64,000 nt of DNA. It comes from Gammaproteobacteria bacterium (GTDB lineage Bacteria > Pseudomonadota > Gammaproteobacteria > Natronospirales > REEB76). Where the stretch lies: the NCBI GenBank assembly GCA_027315405.1, contig DAHUYB010000076.1:1-64000 (forward strand). Direction: 5' to 3'. The translations under genes and the position numbers were made by a program. The first letter of the stretch is position 1. Each line of letters opens with the position of its first letter. Below the pieces are notes generated by a model that saw only the letters and a list, made by a program, of their open reading frames with translations, was not told the origin of the DNA and ran no database searches. Positions 27,093-36,522 of the stretch are shown here, one piece after another.

Positions 27093-27431
27093 TGCCCGTC
27101 GCAGCAGACAAATTGTTGGTGCCTGGCTTGGAGGCAAGGGCGCGTCGTCACGTTTGCCATGGATGAATCATGGCCGCGCTTTCTTCACTGCCAATTTTAA
27201 TTTTGCGACTGATTTAATCTGATGAAATCGCATAAATACTTGGCAGTGTTTTCAGAATTTTTCTGAATATGGCAACGTTGTTAAAAACAAGTGCATTGAC
27301 ACTTATGGCCTCGACAAATTCACCGATTTCAGGGTCCAAAGTACGGAAATCAGCAATCCGCTAATAACCCTATAGGCAAGTTCCCGCAAAGTAGCAGATA
27401 ATGCTGCCCAGCAGAGGAGTAAATATTTCCC
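27093..27431. other. AT-rich gap between lipoprotein genes, with a dyad
   Basis: No gene is seen in these 339 bases. The middle (about 27200-27290) is visibly more AT-rich than the surroundings and holds TTCAGAA (27251-27257) and TTCTGAA (27261-27267), a perfect inverted repeat separated by TTT. It could be an operator or a short hairpin. The stretch probably carries the promoter of the following lipoprotein gene, but no clear -35/-10 pair stands out. Confidence 0.4.
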
Positions 27432-28244
27432 ATGTTGTTGAAGAAAACCACGATTTTCATTTCGATGTTTATTTGTGCCCTGGTTACTGGCTGTGGCAGC
27501 AGTTCAAGTTCCTCCAGTTCCAGCAATACGACCGTTATTCTGCAAGTCGTTCCCGGCCCTTGGTCGGGAATCTACAGCCTTAATGGCGGCAGCCAGATTG
27601 CCGTCACCGGCGCCATAGCATCAGGCGGCTTCGGCTACTTCGCCGATAACCAGGGGAATGTATTCCTGATCGAGAATGTTCCCGGGCAATCGCCGTTCAC
27701 CAGCACGGCCATCGGTACTGCGCCGCCGGGACAGACATTTTCAGATGGTAACCGCGTTGATACCTTTTCTGTCAGCGGAACCTATACCTCGACAGCTACC
27801 GCGACAAGCATGCAAGCAACCCTTACCGGCATTGATCCCACTACCGCTGCACTTACCGGGCTGAACGGTAATTTAACCCTGAATACCGATGTGCCGTATG
27901 CAGGAACCCCCTCTATCGCAGGTTTGCTGGGACAATGGAATGGTTACTATACCGGCAAAGCCTCCACCTCCGTGGTACTCACACTCAATGCGGATGGCAC
28001 CTTTACTGGTAATGATGGCTATGGCTGCAGCATCAGCGGCAGCCTTGTGCAGCAGGATCCAGGCACGAACTTGTTTTTTGTAAATTACCTCACCAGTGGG
28101 ACAGGCTGTCCAGGCATCATGAACGGCTTGGCTTATGAAAGTTCAAAAGACGTCTCAGGCGCTTTTGGCGGTGCTGCCGGAAACTATCTTTATCTGGGGC
28201 TATTCGGTCTGAACGTGGCCTACACAGCCGAACTTAAATTATGA
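27432..28244 (+). CDS. Lipoprotein of unknown function
   Basis: The 270-residue protein has a lipoprotein signal with lipobox LVTGC (Cys about 21), a poly-Ser linker, and then a beta-rich Gly/Thr/Ser-rich body. Two halves can be seen: GPWSGIYSLNGGSQIAVTG at about 42-60 and LGQWNGYYTGKASTSVVLTLNADGTFTG at about 165-192. The latter is similar in style to the bacterial Ig/lipocalin-like W-x-G-x-Y motif. It is not a paralogue of its large neighbours over its full length. It has a ribosome site AGAGGAG about 12 bases upstream. Probably outer-membrane or surface located. I do not recognise the family. Confidence 0.7.
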   Translation: MLLKKTTIFISMFICALVTGCGSSSSSSSSSNTTVILQVVPGPWSGIYSLNGGSQIAVTGAIASGGFGYFADNQGNVFLIENVPGQSPFTSTAIGTAPPGQTFSDGNRVDTFSVSGTYTSTATATSMQATLTGIDPTTAALTGLNGNLTLNTDVPYAGTPSIAGLLGQWNGYYTGKASTSVVLTLNADGTFTGNDGYGCSISGSLVQQDPGTNLFFVNYLTSGTGCPGIMNGLAYESSKDVSGAFGGAAGNYLYLGLFGLNVAYTAELKL

Positions 28245-28441
28245 GGGCTGCGAGGGCTTCGAAAGATCAAAGCATCAACGCTTCCTGGCAGTGAATAAAT
28301 AAGCCACGCTCTCAGGATCTCCGCAAATTTCATTTCTTCAAATATCCAACTTCTTAGAAAACCTACACATTCGGTCGCATATGTGACGTCCGAGAAGGTT
28401 AGCGATACTATGTGTAACCTCTGAGACAGGGAGATGTTGCG

Positions 28442-30142
28442 ATGTCAAGAACCATCAAGCTGCTGTTTCTTGTGAGCGCTTGGTTGCTGCTTGCGGGTTG
28501 CGGCGGTTCGGGTGGTTCCTCCGTATCTTCTGGCATCACCATAACTCCGTCAGGTGTCCAGGTGCTGGCCGGCGCTAGCCAACAAATGACGGCCACAGCA
28601 GCCGACGGCGGCATAGCCTTCACCTGGCAGGTAAACGGTATCACTAGCGGCAATAGCACTATCGGCACAGTTTCTCAGCGGGGCCTATACACCGCTCCGG
28701 ATCTGCCTCCCCCAGGCGGCAAGGTCACAATCACAGTCATTGAACAGAGCAATACCAGTCAGTCAGGTACGGCAGCCCTCAGCATCGGTTACTCCGATGC
28801 TTCTTTGAAGGGCGCGTATGCGTTCAGCATGGGTGGGCTGAGTTCCGGCACGCCTTGGAATGCCATCGGTGAATTCACTGCCAATGGTGCAGGTCAAGTC
28901 AGCAATGGATTGCAGGATATCAATAATGGATCCAGCGCTCAGACGAAAATTCCATTCAATGGCACATATAACATCACTCCCAATGGTTTCGGCACCATAA
29001 CCCTGGGGGGTATCAATACTCAGTTTGTGCTGTTGTCCGGGAGCGAAGCAAACTTTATCAGCACTGATAACCAGACTATCGCGAGCGGCAACTTTGCGCC
29101 TCAAAGCCAAACTGCTGGCAGCGTAAGCACCCTTAGTGGTCCATACATATTCAGCCTGGGGAGCGCTAATTCCGTCAATCAACCTTTTGCGGAACTTGGC
29201 CGCTTTATTGCCAGCAACGGCTCACTTACAAATGGCACTGTAGATATCAATGGCCCGAATCCACTTGTAAATGCCAGCCTCACCGGCAGTTACACCTTCG
29301 ACGGCAGCAATAATCACGGCACCTTAACTCTTATTTATAATACGAATTCATATACTTACAGTTTTTACGTACAAGATGCGACGGATTTAATAATCCTGTC
29401 TTCTGATTCTTCCCTACCTATCAGCGGCAGCATCTCAGCCCAACAGGCAATGGCCTTCAACAATGCCTCGTTCATTGGTGGTTATGTCTTCTTTGCGGGC
29501 GGTGCTAGCCCAACACAGGGCTTCGCGCAGGCGGGTCAGTTCAACCCAAACGGACAGGGGGATCTCGGAAACATCACTGAGGATATCAATACACCTGGCG
29601 ATGTGGTCAATATCACTCCACCCGGCACATATGCTCTCGATGCTGCGGGCACCGGCCGCGGGATACTTACCATCAATAATCAGGGTCAAAATGCTCCACA
29701 AACTTATGTGTTTTACATGAGTTCCCCAACTCAAGCACAAATCATGACCATGAATTCCAGTATTGTAGCAGCGGGTTTCATCACTTCACAGCCACAAGGA
29801 ACTGCGTTCAGCAATTCTTCCTTGCATGCGCATTACGGATTCGCTTTAATCAGCCAGGCAAGTCCCGCATCACTGTTACTGGGGCTTGGCATTCTGTCGG
29901 CCGACGGCCAAGGAAATCTTACGGGAAATCTAATTGAAAATTTGAATGGTTCGGTATCGCCCCTGCTTTCTCTCAGTGGAACTTATATGCTGAATAGCGG
30001 CGTGCGCGGCACAGCCACGCTTATCAGCAACGGCGGCGGTAGTTTGCCTTTTGCCATTTATCCGATAACGCCAGATGGGTTCGTGATGATTGGCGCAAAT
30101 GCTTCAAGCCCCTATCTTGGCTTGGCAACTATTCAATATTAA
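28442..30142 (+). CDS. Large repeat-containing lipoprotein, paralogue of 25371-27092
   Basis: The 566 residues have a lipoprotein signal (LLLAGC, Cys about 20), an Ig-like domain with FTWQVNG, GTVSQRGLYTAPDLPPPGG (about 55-90), and then repeats of about 105-115 residues. The repeats are L-x-G-x-Y-x-F-S, I-G-E-F-x-x-N-G, D-I-N and G-T-Y-x-x-x-x-x-G-x-G-T-x-T. Architecture and length match the 25371 gene, so the two arose by duplication. GGGAG is eight bases before the ATG. The final repeat ends with FAIYPITPDGFVMIG, as FAFYPISNSSVILLG ends the other. Likely exposed on the outer membrane; role unknown. Confidence 0.8.
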   Translation: MSRTIKLLFLVSAWLLLAGCGGSGGSSVSSGITITPSGVQVLAGASQQMTATAADGGIAFTWQVNGITSGNSTIGTVSQRGLYTAPDLPPPGGKVTITVIEQSNTSQSGTAALSIGYSDASLKGAYAFSMGGLSSGTPWNAIGEFTANGAGQVSNGLQDINNGSSAQTKIPFNGTYNITPNGFGTITLGGINTQFVLLSGSEANFISTDNQTIASGNFAPQSQTAGSVSTLSGPYIFSLGSANSVNQPFAELGRFIASNGSLTNGTVDINGPNPLVNASLTGSYTFDGSNNHGTLTLIYNTNSYTYSFYVQDATDLIILSSDSSLPISGSISAQQAMAFNNASFIGGYVFFAGGASPTQGFAQAGQFNPNGQGDLGNITEDINTPGDVVNITPPGTYALDAAGTGRGILTINNQGQNAPQTYVFYMSSPTQAQIMTMNSSIVAAGFITSQPQGTAFSNSSLHAHYGFALISQASPASLLLGLGILSADGQGNLTGNLIENLNGSVSPLLSLSGTYMLNSGVRGTATLISNGGGSLPFAIYPITPDGFVMIGANASSPYLGLATIQY

Positions 30143-30799
30143 TCATGAGGCAGCGCGTAATTCCGCAATCGTGCCGACATCTTTCCATGTACCTGGATAT
30201 ATCTGACCGCCGACGTGTCCGGTTCGCATGGCTTTCTGCCACCATGGCAACATCGGAAACTTTCCGGGACTGCAATCCTTGAAAAACATCGGATCGTGAA
30301 TCCCGATGCCGCTGTAGGTAAGACGCGGCTCAACATCCGCATACAGGCGCCCATCATCTGCAAGATGAAAATCCCCGTTGGGGTGGTGCGCTGGATTTCT
30401 AACCATGACCAGATGCGCAAGATCGCCTTGTTTGATCACCGATTTCAGGCTCTCGAATGGGAAATCCGTATAGATGTCTGCATTCACCGCCAGGAACGGC
30501 TCGCTGCCCAGCAGTGGCAATGCATTGAAAATCCCGCCCCCGGTATCCAGCGCCCCGGCGGGTTCCTCTGAATACCGGATGTGTACGCCATAGCGCGAAC
30601 CAGCGCCCAGGTAATTTTTAATTTTATCCCCCAGCCAGGCAATATTGATCACAATTTCCCTGAAATCGGCAGACTGCAGCCGTTCCAGATGCCGGACGAT
30701 CAGCGGCTTGCCCTGCACCTCCAGCAGTGGTTTCGGTGTGGAATCCGTGAGTGGCCGCAGGCGTTCGCCACGGCCGGCGGCCAAGAGCATGACTTTCAT
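30143..30799 (-). CDS. murU: N-acetylmuramate alpha-1-phosphate uridylyltransferase
   Basis: MurU turns MurNAc-1-phosphate and UTP into UDP-MurNAc in the cell-wall recycling route that bypasses MurA and so tolerates fosfomycin. It has 218 residues with the nucleotidyltransferase opening MKVMLLAAGRGERLRPLTDS, KPLLEVQGKPLIVRHLERL and a VNADIYTDFP metal site at about 105-115. The ATG overlaps the stop of the amgK gene by four bases. A glucose-1-phosphate thymidylyltransferase would look similar, but the pairing with amgK decides. Confidence 0.92.
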   Translation of the reverse strand: MKVMLLAAGRGERLRPLTDSTPKPLLEVQGKPLIVRHLERLQSADFREIVINIAWLGDKIKNYLGAGSRYGVHIRYSEEPAGALDTGGGIFNALPLLGSEPFLAVNADIYTDFPFESLKSVIKQGDLAHLVMVRNPAHHPNGDFHLADDGRLYADVEPRLTYSGIGIHDPMFFKDCSPGKFPMLPWWQKAMRTGHVGGQIYPGTWKDVGTIAELRAAS

Positions 30800-31788
30800 A
30801 TGGCAACCATGCTTTTCTGCGCACGACTCTCCATGGCGTCCAGCAGCGTCAACAAAGGTGTGAATTCCTTATAAAGTCTGCCGGTCTCGCGCACATAGTT
30901 TAGGAACCGCGGCGTGTCTTTGAGATAACCGGGCTTGCCGTCCCGGTAATGAATGCGCGCAAAGATGCCCAGTACCTTGAGATGCCGTTGTAAGCCCACC
31001 CAGTCGAAGGCGCGCTCGAATTCAGGGAAGGCCTGCACCGCCAATCCGGCCTGCCGTGCTTGTTGCCAGAATAACCGCCGCCAAACGCCCACTTGGCGCG
31101 AATCCCAGGAAATAAAGGCGTCCTTGAACAACGAGACCATGTCGTAAGTAATGGGGCCGTATACCGCATCCTGGAAATCCAGCACGCCTGGATTCGGCAC
31201 GCTCACCATGAGATTGCGCGGCATGTAATCGCGGTGCACATAGACTCGGGGTTGGGCCAGAGCGCTGTCTTCCAGCAATGCAAAGCTGGCCTCCAGGATT
31301 TCGCGTTCCGCCGCCGTGAGTGTGATCTTCAGATGGCATGTCACATACCATTCCACGAACAGGTTCAATTCCCTGCGCAGCAAGATGCGATCATAGGCTG
31401 GCAATACCTGCGGCCGACTGGCCAGCTGCCAGCGAATCAAGGCACCCATGGCATCGGAGAACAAGGCATCAGCATTGTCCGCCGTGAGCACATCCAGATA
31501 CGTTTTCTGCCCCAAATCGCTGAGCAACAGAAATCCCCGCGCCAGATCCTGCGCCAGCACTTCGGGTGCATGCACCCCGGCGTCCTGTAACAACCGGGCA
31601 ATACGCACGAAAGGCTGGCAATCCTCCTGCGGTGGCGGCGCGTCCATCACGATGTAGGATCGTGGTCCCACAACGCTGCGAAAATAGCGCCGGAAGCTGG
31701 CATCCGCGGAAATCGGTTCCAGTCTCAGCGTCTGCACCTGCAACGCTCCTGCCACCCAGGCTTGCAGTTGCTCAAACCTCTCCGACAT
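30796..31788 (-). CDS. amgK: N-acetylmuramate/N-acetylglucosamine kinase AmgK
   Basis: AmgK phosphorylates MurNAc and GlcNAc at the anomeric carbon, feeding MurU. The 330 residues show the aminoglycoside-phosphotransferase fold: ADASFRRYFR near the N-terminus, the catalytic loop VHRDYMPRNLMV (about 195-206) and the metal-binding DFQDAVYGP (about 215-223). It is coupled to murU downstream and divergent from lptD, an order seen in Pseudomonas and related bacteria. Confidence 0.93.
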   Translation of the reverse strand: MSERFEQLQAWVAGALQVQTLRLEPISADASFRRYFRSVVGPRSYIVMDAPPPQEDCQPFVRIARLLQDAGVHAPEVLAQDLARGFLLLSDLGQKTYLDVLTADNADALFSDAMGALIRWQLASRPQVLPAYDRILLRRELNLFVEWYVTCHLKITLTAAEREILEASFALLEDSALAQPRVYVHRDYMPRNLMVSVPNPGVLDFQDAVYGPITYDMVSLFKDAFISWDSRQVGVWRRLFWQQARQAGLAVQAFPEFERAFDWVGLQRHLKVLGIFARIHYRDGKPGYLKDTPRFLNYVRETGRLYKEFTPLLTLLDAMESRAQKSMVAI

Positions 31789-31869
31789 CCCATCGAGCTC
31801 CCATGGTTTGAACAGCTTATGAAAGTATGCGATTGTACCCTGCGTTGCCTACGGTGCAGGAGTCTACTG

Positions 31870-34101
31870 GTGAATGTGAGCCGCGCGCTTGTCCTCGCTG
31901 CCGCACTGCTCGCCTCCGCGCCGCTGTTTGCCGATATCCCATCCGGTACTATTGGCTATAATCAGTGGGCTACCTGCCCGGCCTTGCCACCTTCCCCACC
32001 GCCCACAGCGGCGCCAGCTGCCAGTACCCTCAACCCATCCACGCAGGTCACCGCCGATCGGCTAACCGGCTATGTACACGGTGAATCGCTGCTTACCGGT
32101 AACGTGCAGGCGATCCAGGGAGACAAACAGCTGAGTGCCGAACGCATGCAGTACAACAGCATCACTGGCAATACCCATGCTCTGGGCAAGGTCCATTTCA
32201 GTTCATCCAATATACTGCTGCAGGGACCGTCCGCGGATTACAACTTCAATACCTCGAGTGGTGTGTTCAACGATACCCAGTTCTCCCTGCCTAAGCGCCA
32301 TGGTCGAGGCACAGCCAAGATTTTAAAAGCCCTGGACAAAAATCATGACCTGCTTACGGATATGCACTACACCACTTGCCCGGTTGGAGAACATGACTGG
32401 ATGCTGAATGCACCGGATATGGAGTTGAATCAGGCGACCAATACCGGTATCGGTCACAACGTCACCATTGATTTTTTCGGTGTGCCCATATTCTGGACAC
32501 CCTACATCAATTTCCCGTTGAATGATGACCGCAAATCCGGTTTTTTGGCACCCGCCTTTAGTTTTTCCACATTCACCGGCACTGATATTACGACGCCCTA
32601 TTATCTGAACCTGGCACCCAACTATGACGCCACACTGATTCCACGCATCATTACCAAACGCGGCATTGATCTAGGTGGTGAATTCCGTTATCTCACCGAC
32701 AGCAGCAAAGGACAACTTGATTTAAGTTATCTTCCGCACGACAAATTAGCCAACCAGGAGCGCGGACTGTTGAATTTCTCGGATATCACCCAGTTAGGGA
32801 ACGACTGGCGTTTCAATACTGCCTACAACTGGGTATCGGACAACCTGTATTTCCAGGATCTGGGGGACAGCTTGGCCACGATTGCCACCACCAACCAGGA
32901 ACGTCACGCTCAGTTGGGCTATACAACAACGAACCTGAATTTCTCGACTCAAATAGAGGAGTGGCAGATAGTGGATCCCACAATTCCGCCCAGTAATTAC
33001 CCTTACAAACTCCTTCCTCAAACGCTGTTCAGCTGGCAGAGCGATCCAGAAAACAGCGGGGCTCAATATGCGTTCAACAGCGAGCTGGTGCAGTTCCAGC
33101 AGGATGAACGGCTAGGCGCCCTACGCCTCGATCTGAAACCCACCGCCAGTTACACCTTCGGCAACGCCGGTTATTACTTCACACCCACCACGGCGCTGCG
33201 TGTCACTGAATGGAACCTCGATCAGAATGTGCCCGCTGGCTCCGGTACAGAACTTTCCCGCGTTACCCCCATCATAAGCCTTGACAGCGGGTTGTTCTTC
33301 CAGCGCAACGTGGGCGACAGCGGCAACTATATACAGACCCTGGAACCACGGTTGTTCTATCTGTATGTGCCAAACCGCGATCAGTCGAAGATTCCGATTT
33401 TCGATACGCTGCAGCCGCAGTTCAGTTTCCTGCAGCTGTTCACGGACAATCGTTTCTACGGCGCCGACCGTCAAGGCGATGCCAACCAATTGAGCTATGC
33501 CCTCACCAGCCGCTTACTGGATGCCTCCAATGGTTCGCAACTGCTGGAGGCGGATATCGGCCAGATCCGCTATTTCAGTAACCGCAATGTGCAGTTACCG
33601 GGGGTGGCACCACACACCAATCTGTTTTCCGACGTGGTAGGGGATATTACCCTGAACCTCAATGACAACTGGTCCGCCAGTTATGGCCAACAATGGAATC
33701 CAACCACGCGGCAGACGGATCTTGCTTCCATCAGTGCCCAATACCAACCGGCTTTTCACCAGGTCATCAACCTGGCCTACCGCTTCAATCGGCTGCTGAA
33801 TATGAAGCAAACGGATCTGTCTTTCTCCTGGCCCCTCAGCACCCACTGGAGCATGGTGGGGCGCTGGAATTACGACGTGCAAAATAAGCTCACCCTGGAA
33901 AGCTTCGCGGGGTTCGAATACGATAGTTGCTGCTGGGCTTTCCAGGTCGTGCATCGCCGCTATATCACCCAGACCGGACAGGCCGACACCATGATCTTCT
34001 TCCAGTTGCAGTTCAAAGGCCTTACCACCATCGGCCGCCATCTCAGTGACTTCCTGCAAAATGGTATCCTAGGCTATTCCGACACCACTCAACCACAGTA
34101 A
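31870..34101 (+). CDS. lptD: LPS-assembly outer-membrane protein LptD
   Basis: LptD is the beta-barrel that, with lipoprotein LptE, inserts lipopolysaccharide into the outer leaflet. GTG at 31870 has AGGAG seven bases upstream and gives 743 residues with a signal peptide (LVLAAALLASAPLFA). The jellyroll OstA domain (about 60-190) has VTADRLTGYVHGESLLTGNVQAIQGDKQLSAERMQYN-type sequence. The barrel follows (about 220-743) with GTDITTPYYLNLAPNYDATLIPRI, a family hallmark, and the Cys pair YDSCCWAFQV near the C-terminus. The frame is open to 31762, but the earlier starts lack a signal peptide. Confidence 0.95.
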   Translation: MNVSRALVLAAALLASAPLFADIPSGTIGYNQWATCPALPPSPPPTAAPAASTLNPSTQVTADRLTGYVHGESLLTGNVQAIQGDKQLSAERMQYNSITGNTHALGKVHFSSSNILLQGPSADYNFNTSSGVFNDTQFSLPKRHGRGTAKILKALDKNHDLLTDMHYTTCPVGEHDWMLNAPDMELNQATNTGIGHNVTIDFFGVPIFWTPYINFPLNDDRKSGFLAPAFSFSTFTGTDITTPYYLNLAPNYDATLIPRIITKRGIDLGGEFRYLTDSSKGQLDLSYLPHDKLANQERGLLNFSDITQLGNDWRFNTAYNWVSDNLYFQDLGDSLATIATTNQERHAQLGYTTTNLNFSTQIEEWQIVDPTIPPSNYPYKLLPQTLFSWQSDPENSGAQYAFNSELVQFQQDERLGALRLDLKPTASYTFGNAGYYFTPTTALRVTEWNLDQNVPAGSGTELSRVTPIISLDSGLFFQRNVGDSGNYIQTLEPRLFYLYVPNRDQSKIPIFDTLQPQFSFLQLFTDNRFYGADRQGDANQLSYALTSRLLDASNGSQLLEADIGQIRYFSNRNVQLPGVAPHTNLFSDVVGDITLNLNDNWSASYGQQWNPTTRQTDLASISAQYQPAFHQVINLAYRFNRLLNMKQTDLSFSWPLSTHWSMVGRWNYDVQNKLTLESFAGFEYDSCCWAFQVVHRRYITQTGQADTMIFFQLQFKGLTTIGRHLSDFLQNGILGYSDTTQPQ

Positions 34102-34117
34102 ACAAGGTTCCCGGTTC

Positions 34118-35515
34118 ATGCTGAAATACGCCCTCCGACTGCCTGCGGTGCTGACTGCGGCCGTGCTGCTATGCCAAGCCTGCGCCTCCACGCCCCACAC
34201 CAACCCCAACGTCAGCCCCACTGCGGTTATGAATCCCGCACCGCCGGCGTCAACTGTCACCGCCGCGGCCATTGCCAAGGCATCCGCCACCGGCGTGCTG
34301 CTGGACCGGATAGTAGCGGTGGTCAACGACCAGGTAATCCTCAAAAGCGAGCTGGATCAACAGGTCACTGCAATCACCAAGCAAATCCAGCAACAGGGTA
34401 CGGCACTACCACCCAAGAACGTCCTGCGCAAACAGGTTCTGGATCAGATGATTATGACCAAACTGGAATTACAGCAGGCCGCCAACAAGAATATCAGCGT
34501 GAGCGATGATGTGCTCAATCAGACTATCAACCGTATCGCTGAACGCAACGGCATAACTCTGAGTCAGTTGCCGGCAAAACTTCAGCAGGCAGGTATCAAC
34601 TATGCCGATTTCCGCCAGAACCTGCGCAATCAGCTCATTATCCGCAACCTGGAGCAGCAACTGGTGAGCAACGAGATGCATATAACGCCGCGCGAGGTGC
34701 GAGCGCAGATCGAAGCGGATGCGGCCAACAGCAATGCCAACTCCCAATACCATATTTCACAGATATTGATCTCGATGCCGTCGGATCCCAGCCCCGAACA
34801 GGTGGCGAAAGCGCGCAAAAAAGCCCAGGAAATTTATCAGAAACTCAAAAAGGGTTCGGACTTCGCGGCCATGGCCGTGGAATATTCACAAGGCCAACAG
34901 GCCCTCAAGGGTGGAGACCTGGGTTGGCGTAAAGGTTCAGAACTGCCAACCATTTTTACCGCTGTCATCCAGCGGATGCAGCCGGGTGACATTACCGAAC
35001 CCCTGGCGGCCCCCGGCGGTTTTGATATTCTGAAACTGGATGATGTGAAACGTGCCGACAATAAGGTGCTGGTGACCCAAACCCATGCGCGCCACATCCT
35101 GCTGAGGCCTAGCGCCATCATGACGGATGCACAGGCGCAGGCAAAACTGGGGGAACTGCGCAAGGAAATACTCGCGGGGGCGGACTTTGCCAAGCTCGCC
35201 AAGCAGTATTCCGATGATCCCGGCTCCGCCAGCAACGGTGGAGATCTGGGCTGGGTGGATCCGGGCGCTATGGTACCGGAATTCCAGGCACAAATGGACA
35301 AGCTGCAGGTGGGCCAGATCAGTGAGCCGTTCAAGACCCAATTCGGCTGGCACATCGTGCAAGTCCTCGGCCGACGTAAAACAGACCAAACCGCAGATTA
35401 CGCAAAAAACAAGGCTTACGAGGCCATCTATGCGCGTAAATCCGAGGAAATCATCCAGCAGTGGTTGAGCTCGCTCAAAAGTTACGCCTACATCGAATAC
35501 CATCTGGAAATTTAA
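34118..35515 (+). CDS. surA: Periplasmic chaperone and peptidyl-prolyl isomerase SurA
   Basis: SurA escorts outer-membrane proteins such as LptD through the periplasm. It has 465 residues: a signal peptide, an N-terminal chaperone region with LDRIVAVVNDQVILKSELD and LRKQVLDQMI, and two parvulin (PpiC) domains at about 215-310 and 325-425. Each parvulin domain has the FAAMAVEYSQGQQALKGGDLGW / FAKLAKQYSDDPGSASNGGDLGW pattern. A Cys pair near the end of the signal gives a weak lipobox-like look, but SurA is normally soluble. It starts 16 bases after lptD. Confidence 0.95.
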   Translation: MLKYALRLPAVLTAAVLLCQACASTPHTNPNVSPTAVMNPAPPASTVTAAAIAKASATGVLLDRIVAVVNDQVILKSELDQQVTAITKQIQQQGTALPPKNVLRKQVLDQMIMTKLELQQAANKNISVSDDVLNQTINRIAERNGITLSQLPAKLQQAGINYADFRQNLRNQLIIRNLEQQLVSNEMHITPREVRAQIEADAANSNANSQYHISQILISMPSDPSPEQVAKARKKAQEIYQKLKKGSDFAAMAVEYSQGQQALKGGDLGWRKGSELPTIFTAVIQRMQPGDITEPLAAPGGFDILKLDDVKRADNKVLVTQTHARHILLRPSAIMTDAQAQAKLGELRKEILAGADFAKLAKQYSDDPGSASNGGDLGWVDPGAMVPEFQAQMDKLQVGQISEPFKTQFGWHIVQVLGRRKTDQTADYAKNKAYEAIYARKSEEIIQQWLSSLKSYAYIEYHLEI

Positions 35516-35535
35516 CCGCATTACGCTCAACAATC

Positions 35536-36522
35536 ATGCCTGCCCCGCCACTACGCATTGCGCTCACCACCGGCGAGCCGGCGGGCATCGGGCCGGATAT
35601 CTGCATAGCGCTGGCACAGACGGCTCACGATGCGGATATCGTGGCCATCGGCGATCCCGAGTTGCTCGCTACCCGTGCGCGGCAGTTGCGATTGCCGCTC
35701 ACCCTGGACGATTACAGCCCCACGCAGCGCTCTGCCCAAACCGCAGGCCGGCTGAAAGTATTGCCGGTGAAACTGCGCGCACCGGTTACCCCCGGAAAGC
35801 TCAACCCGGTGAACGCACGCTACGTCTTGAACACGCTGGACCGCACCGTTGACGGCTGCCTGAACGGCGAATTCGATGCCATGGTGACTGCGCCGGTGCA
35901 CAAGGGTGTCATCAACGACGCCGGCTTTACCTTCACCGGCCATACCGAATACCTGGCGGAACGCTGCCACGCACCTGCACCGGTAATGCTGCTCGCCGCC
36001 GGTACACTGCGGGTGGCGCTCGCCACCACCCACCTGCCTTTATCCGCAGTGCCGCGCGCCCTTAGCAAAGAGAAACTCACTCATACGCTGCGCGTACTGC
36101 ATGCCGATTTGCAAAAACGTTTGGGTATATCAACGCCGCACATTCTGGTACTTGGACTCAATCCCCACGCCGGCGAGGGTGGTCATCTGGGCCGCGAGGA
36201 AATCGAAGTGATCATTCCGGTTTGTGACAAATTGCGCGCCGAAGGTATGCAACTCATCGGCCCGGTGGCTGCCGACACCGCCTTTGGCAAAGAACGGTTG
36301 AAAAGCGTGGACGCCGTGCTTGCCATGTATCACGATCAGGGATTGCCGGTCTTGAAGCATGTCGGCTTCGGTGACGCGGTGAATATCACCCTCGGGCTGC
36401 CCATTATCCGCACCTCGGTGGACCACGGCACGGCGCTGGATCTAGCGGGTACCGGCCGGGCCCAGCCTACGAGCCTCGAAGCCGCACTTTGCATGGCCAT
36501 CGAATTAAGCCAACGGAAGTGA
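35536..36522 (+). CDS. pdxA: 4-hydroxythreonine-4-phosphate dehydrogenase
   Basis: PdxA oxidises 4-phosphohydroxy-L-threonine in the DXP-dependent route to pyridoxal phosphate. From ATG at 35536 it has 328 residues. LTTGEPAGIGPDI is the N-terminal signature. The metal-binding His residues are in FTGHTEYLAER (about 135), at LGLNPHAGEGGHLG (about 210) and YHDQGLPVLKH (about 270). It overlaps rsmA by one base at its end. The surA-pdxA-rsmA-apaG-apaH order is classical. Confidence 0.96.
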   Translation: MPAPPLRIALTTGEPAGIGPDICIALAQTAHDADIVAIGDPELLATRARQLRLPLTLDDYSPTQRSAQTAGRLKVLPVKLRAPVTPGKLNPVNARYVLNTLDRTVDGCLNGEFDAMVTAPVHKGVINDAGFTFTGHTEYLAERCHAPAPVMLLAAGTLRVALATTHLPLSAVPRALSKEKLTHTLRVLHADLQKRLGISTPHILVLGLNPHAGEGGHLGREEIEVIIPVCDKLRAEGMQLIGPVAADTAFGKERLKSVDAVLAMYHDQGLPVLKHVGFGDAVNITLGLPIIRTSVDHGTALDLAGTGRAQPTSLEAALCMAIELSQRK

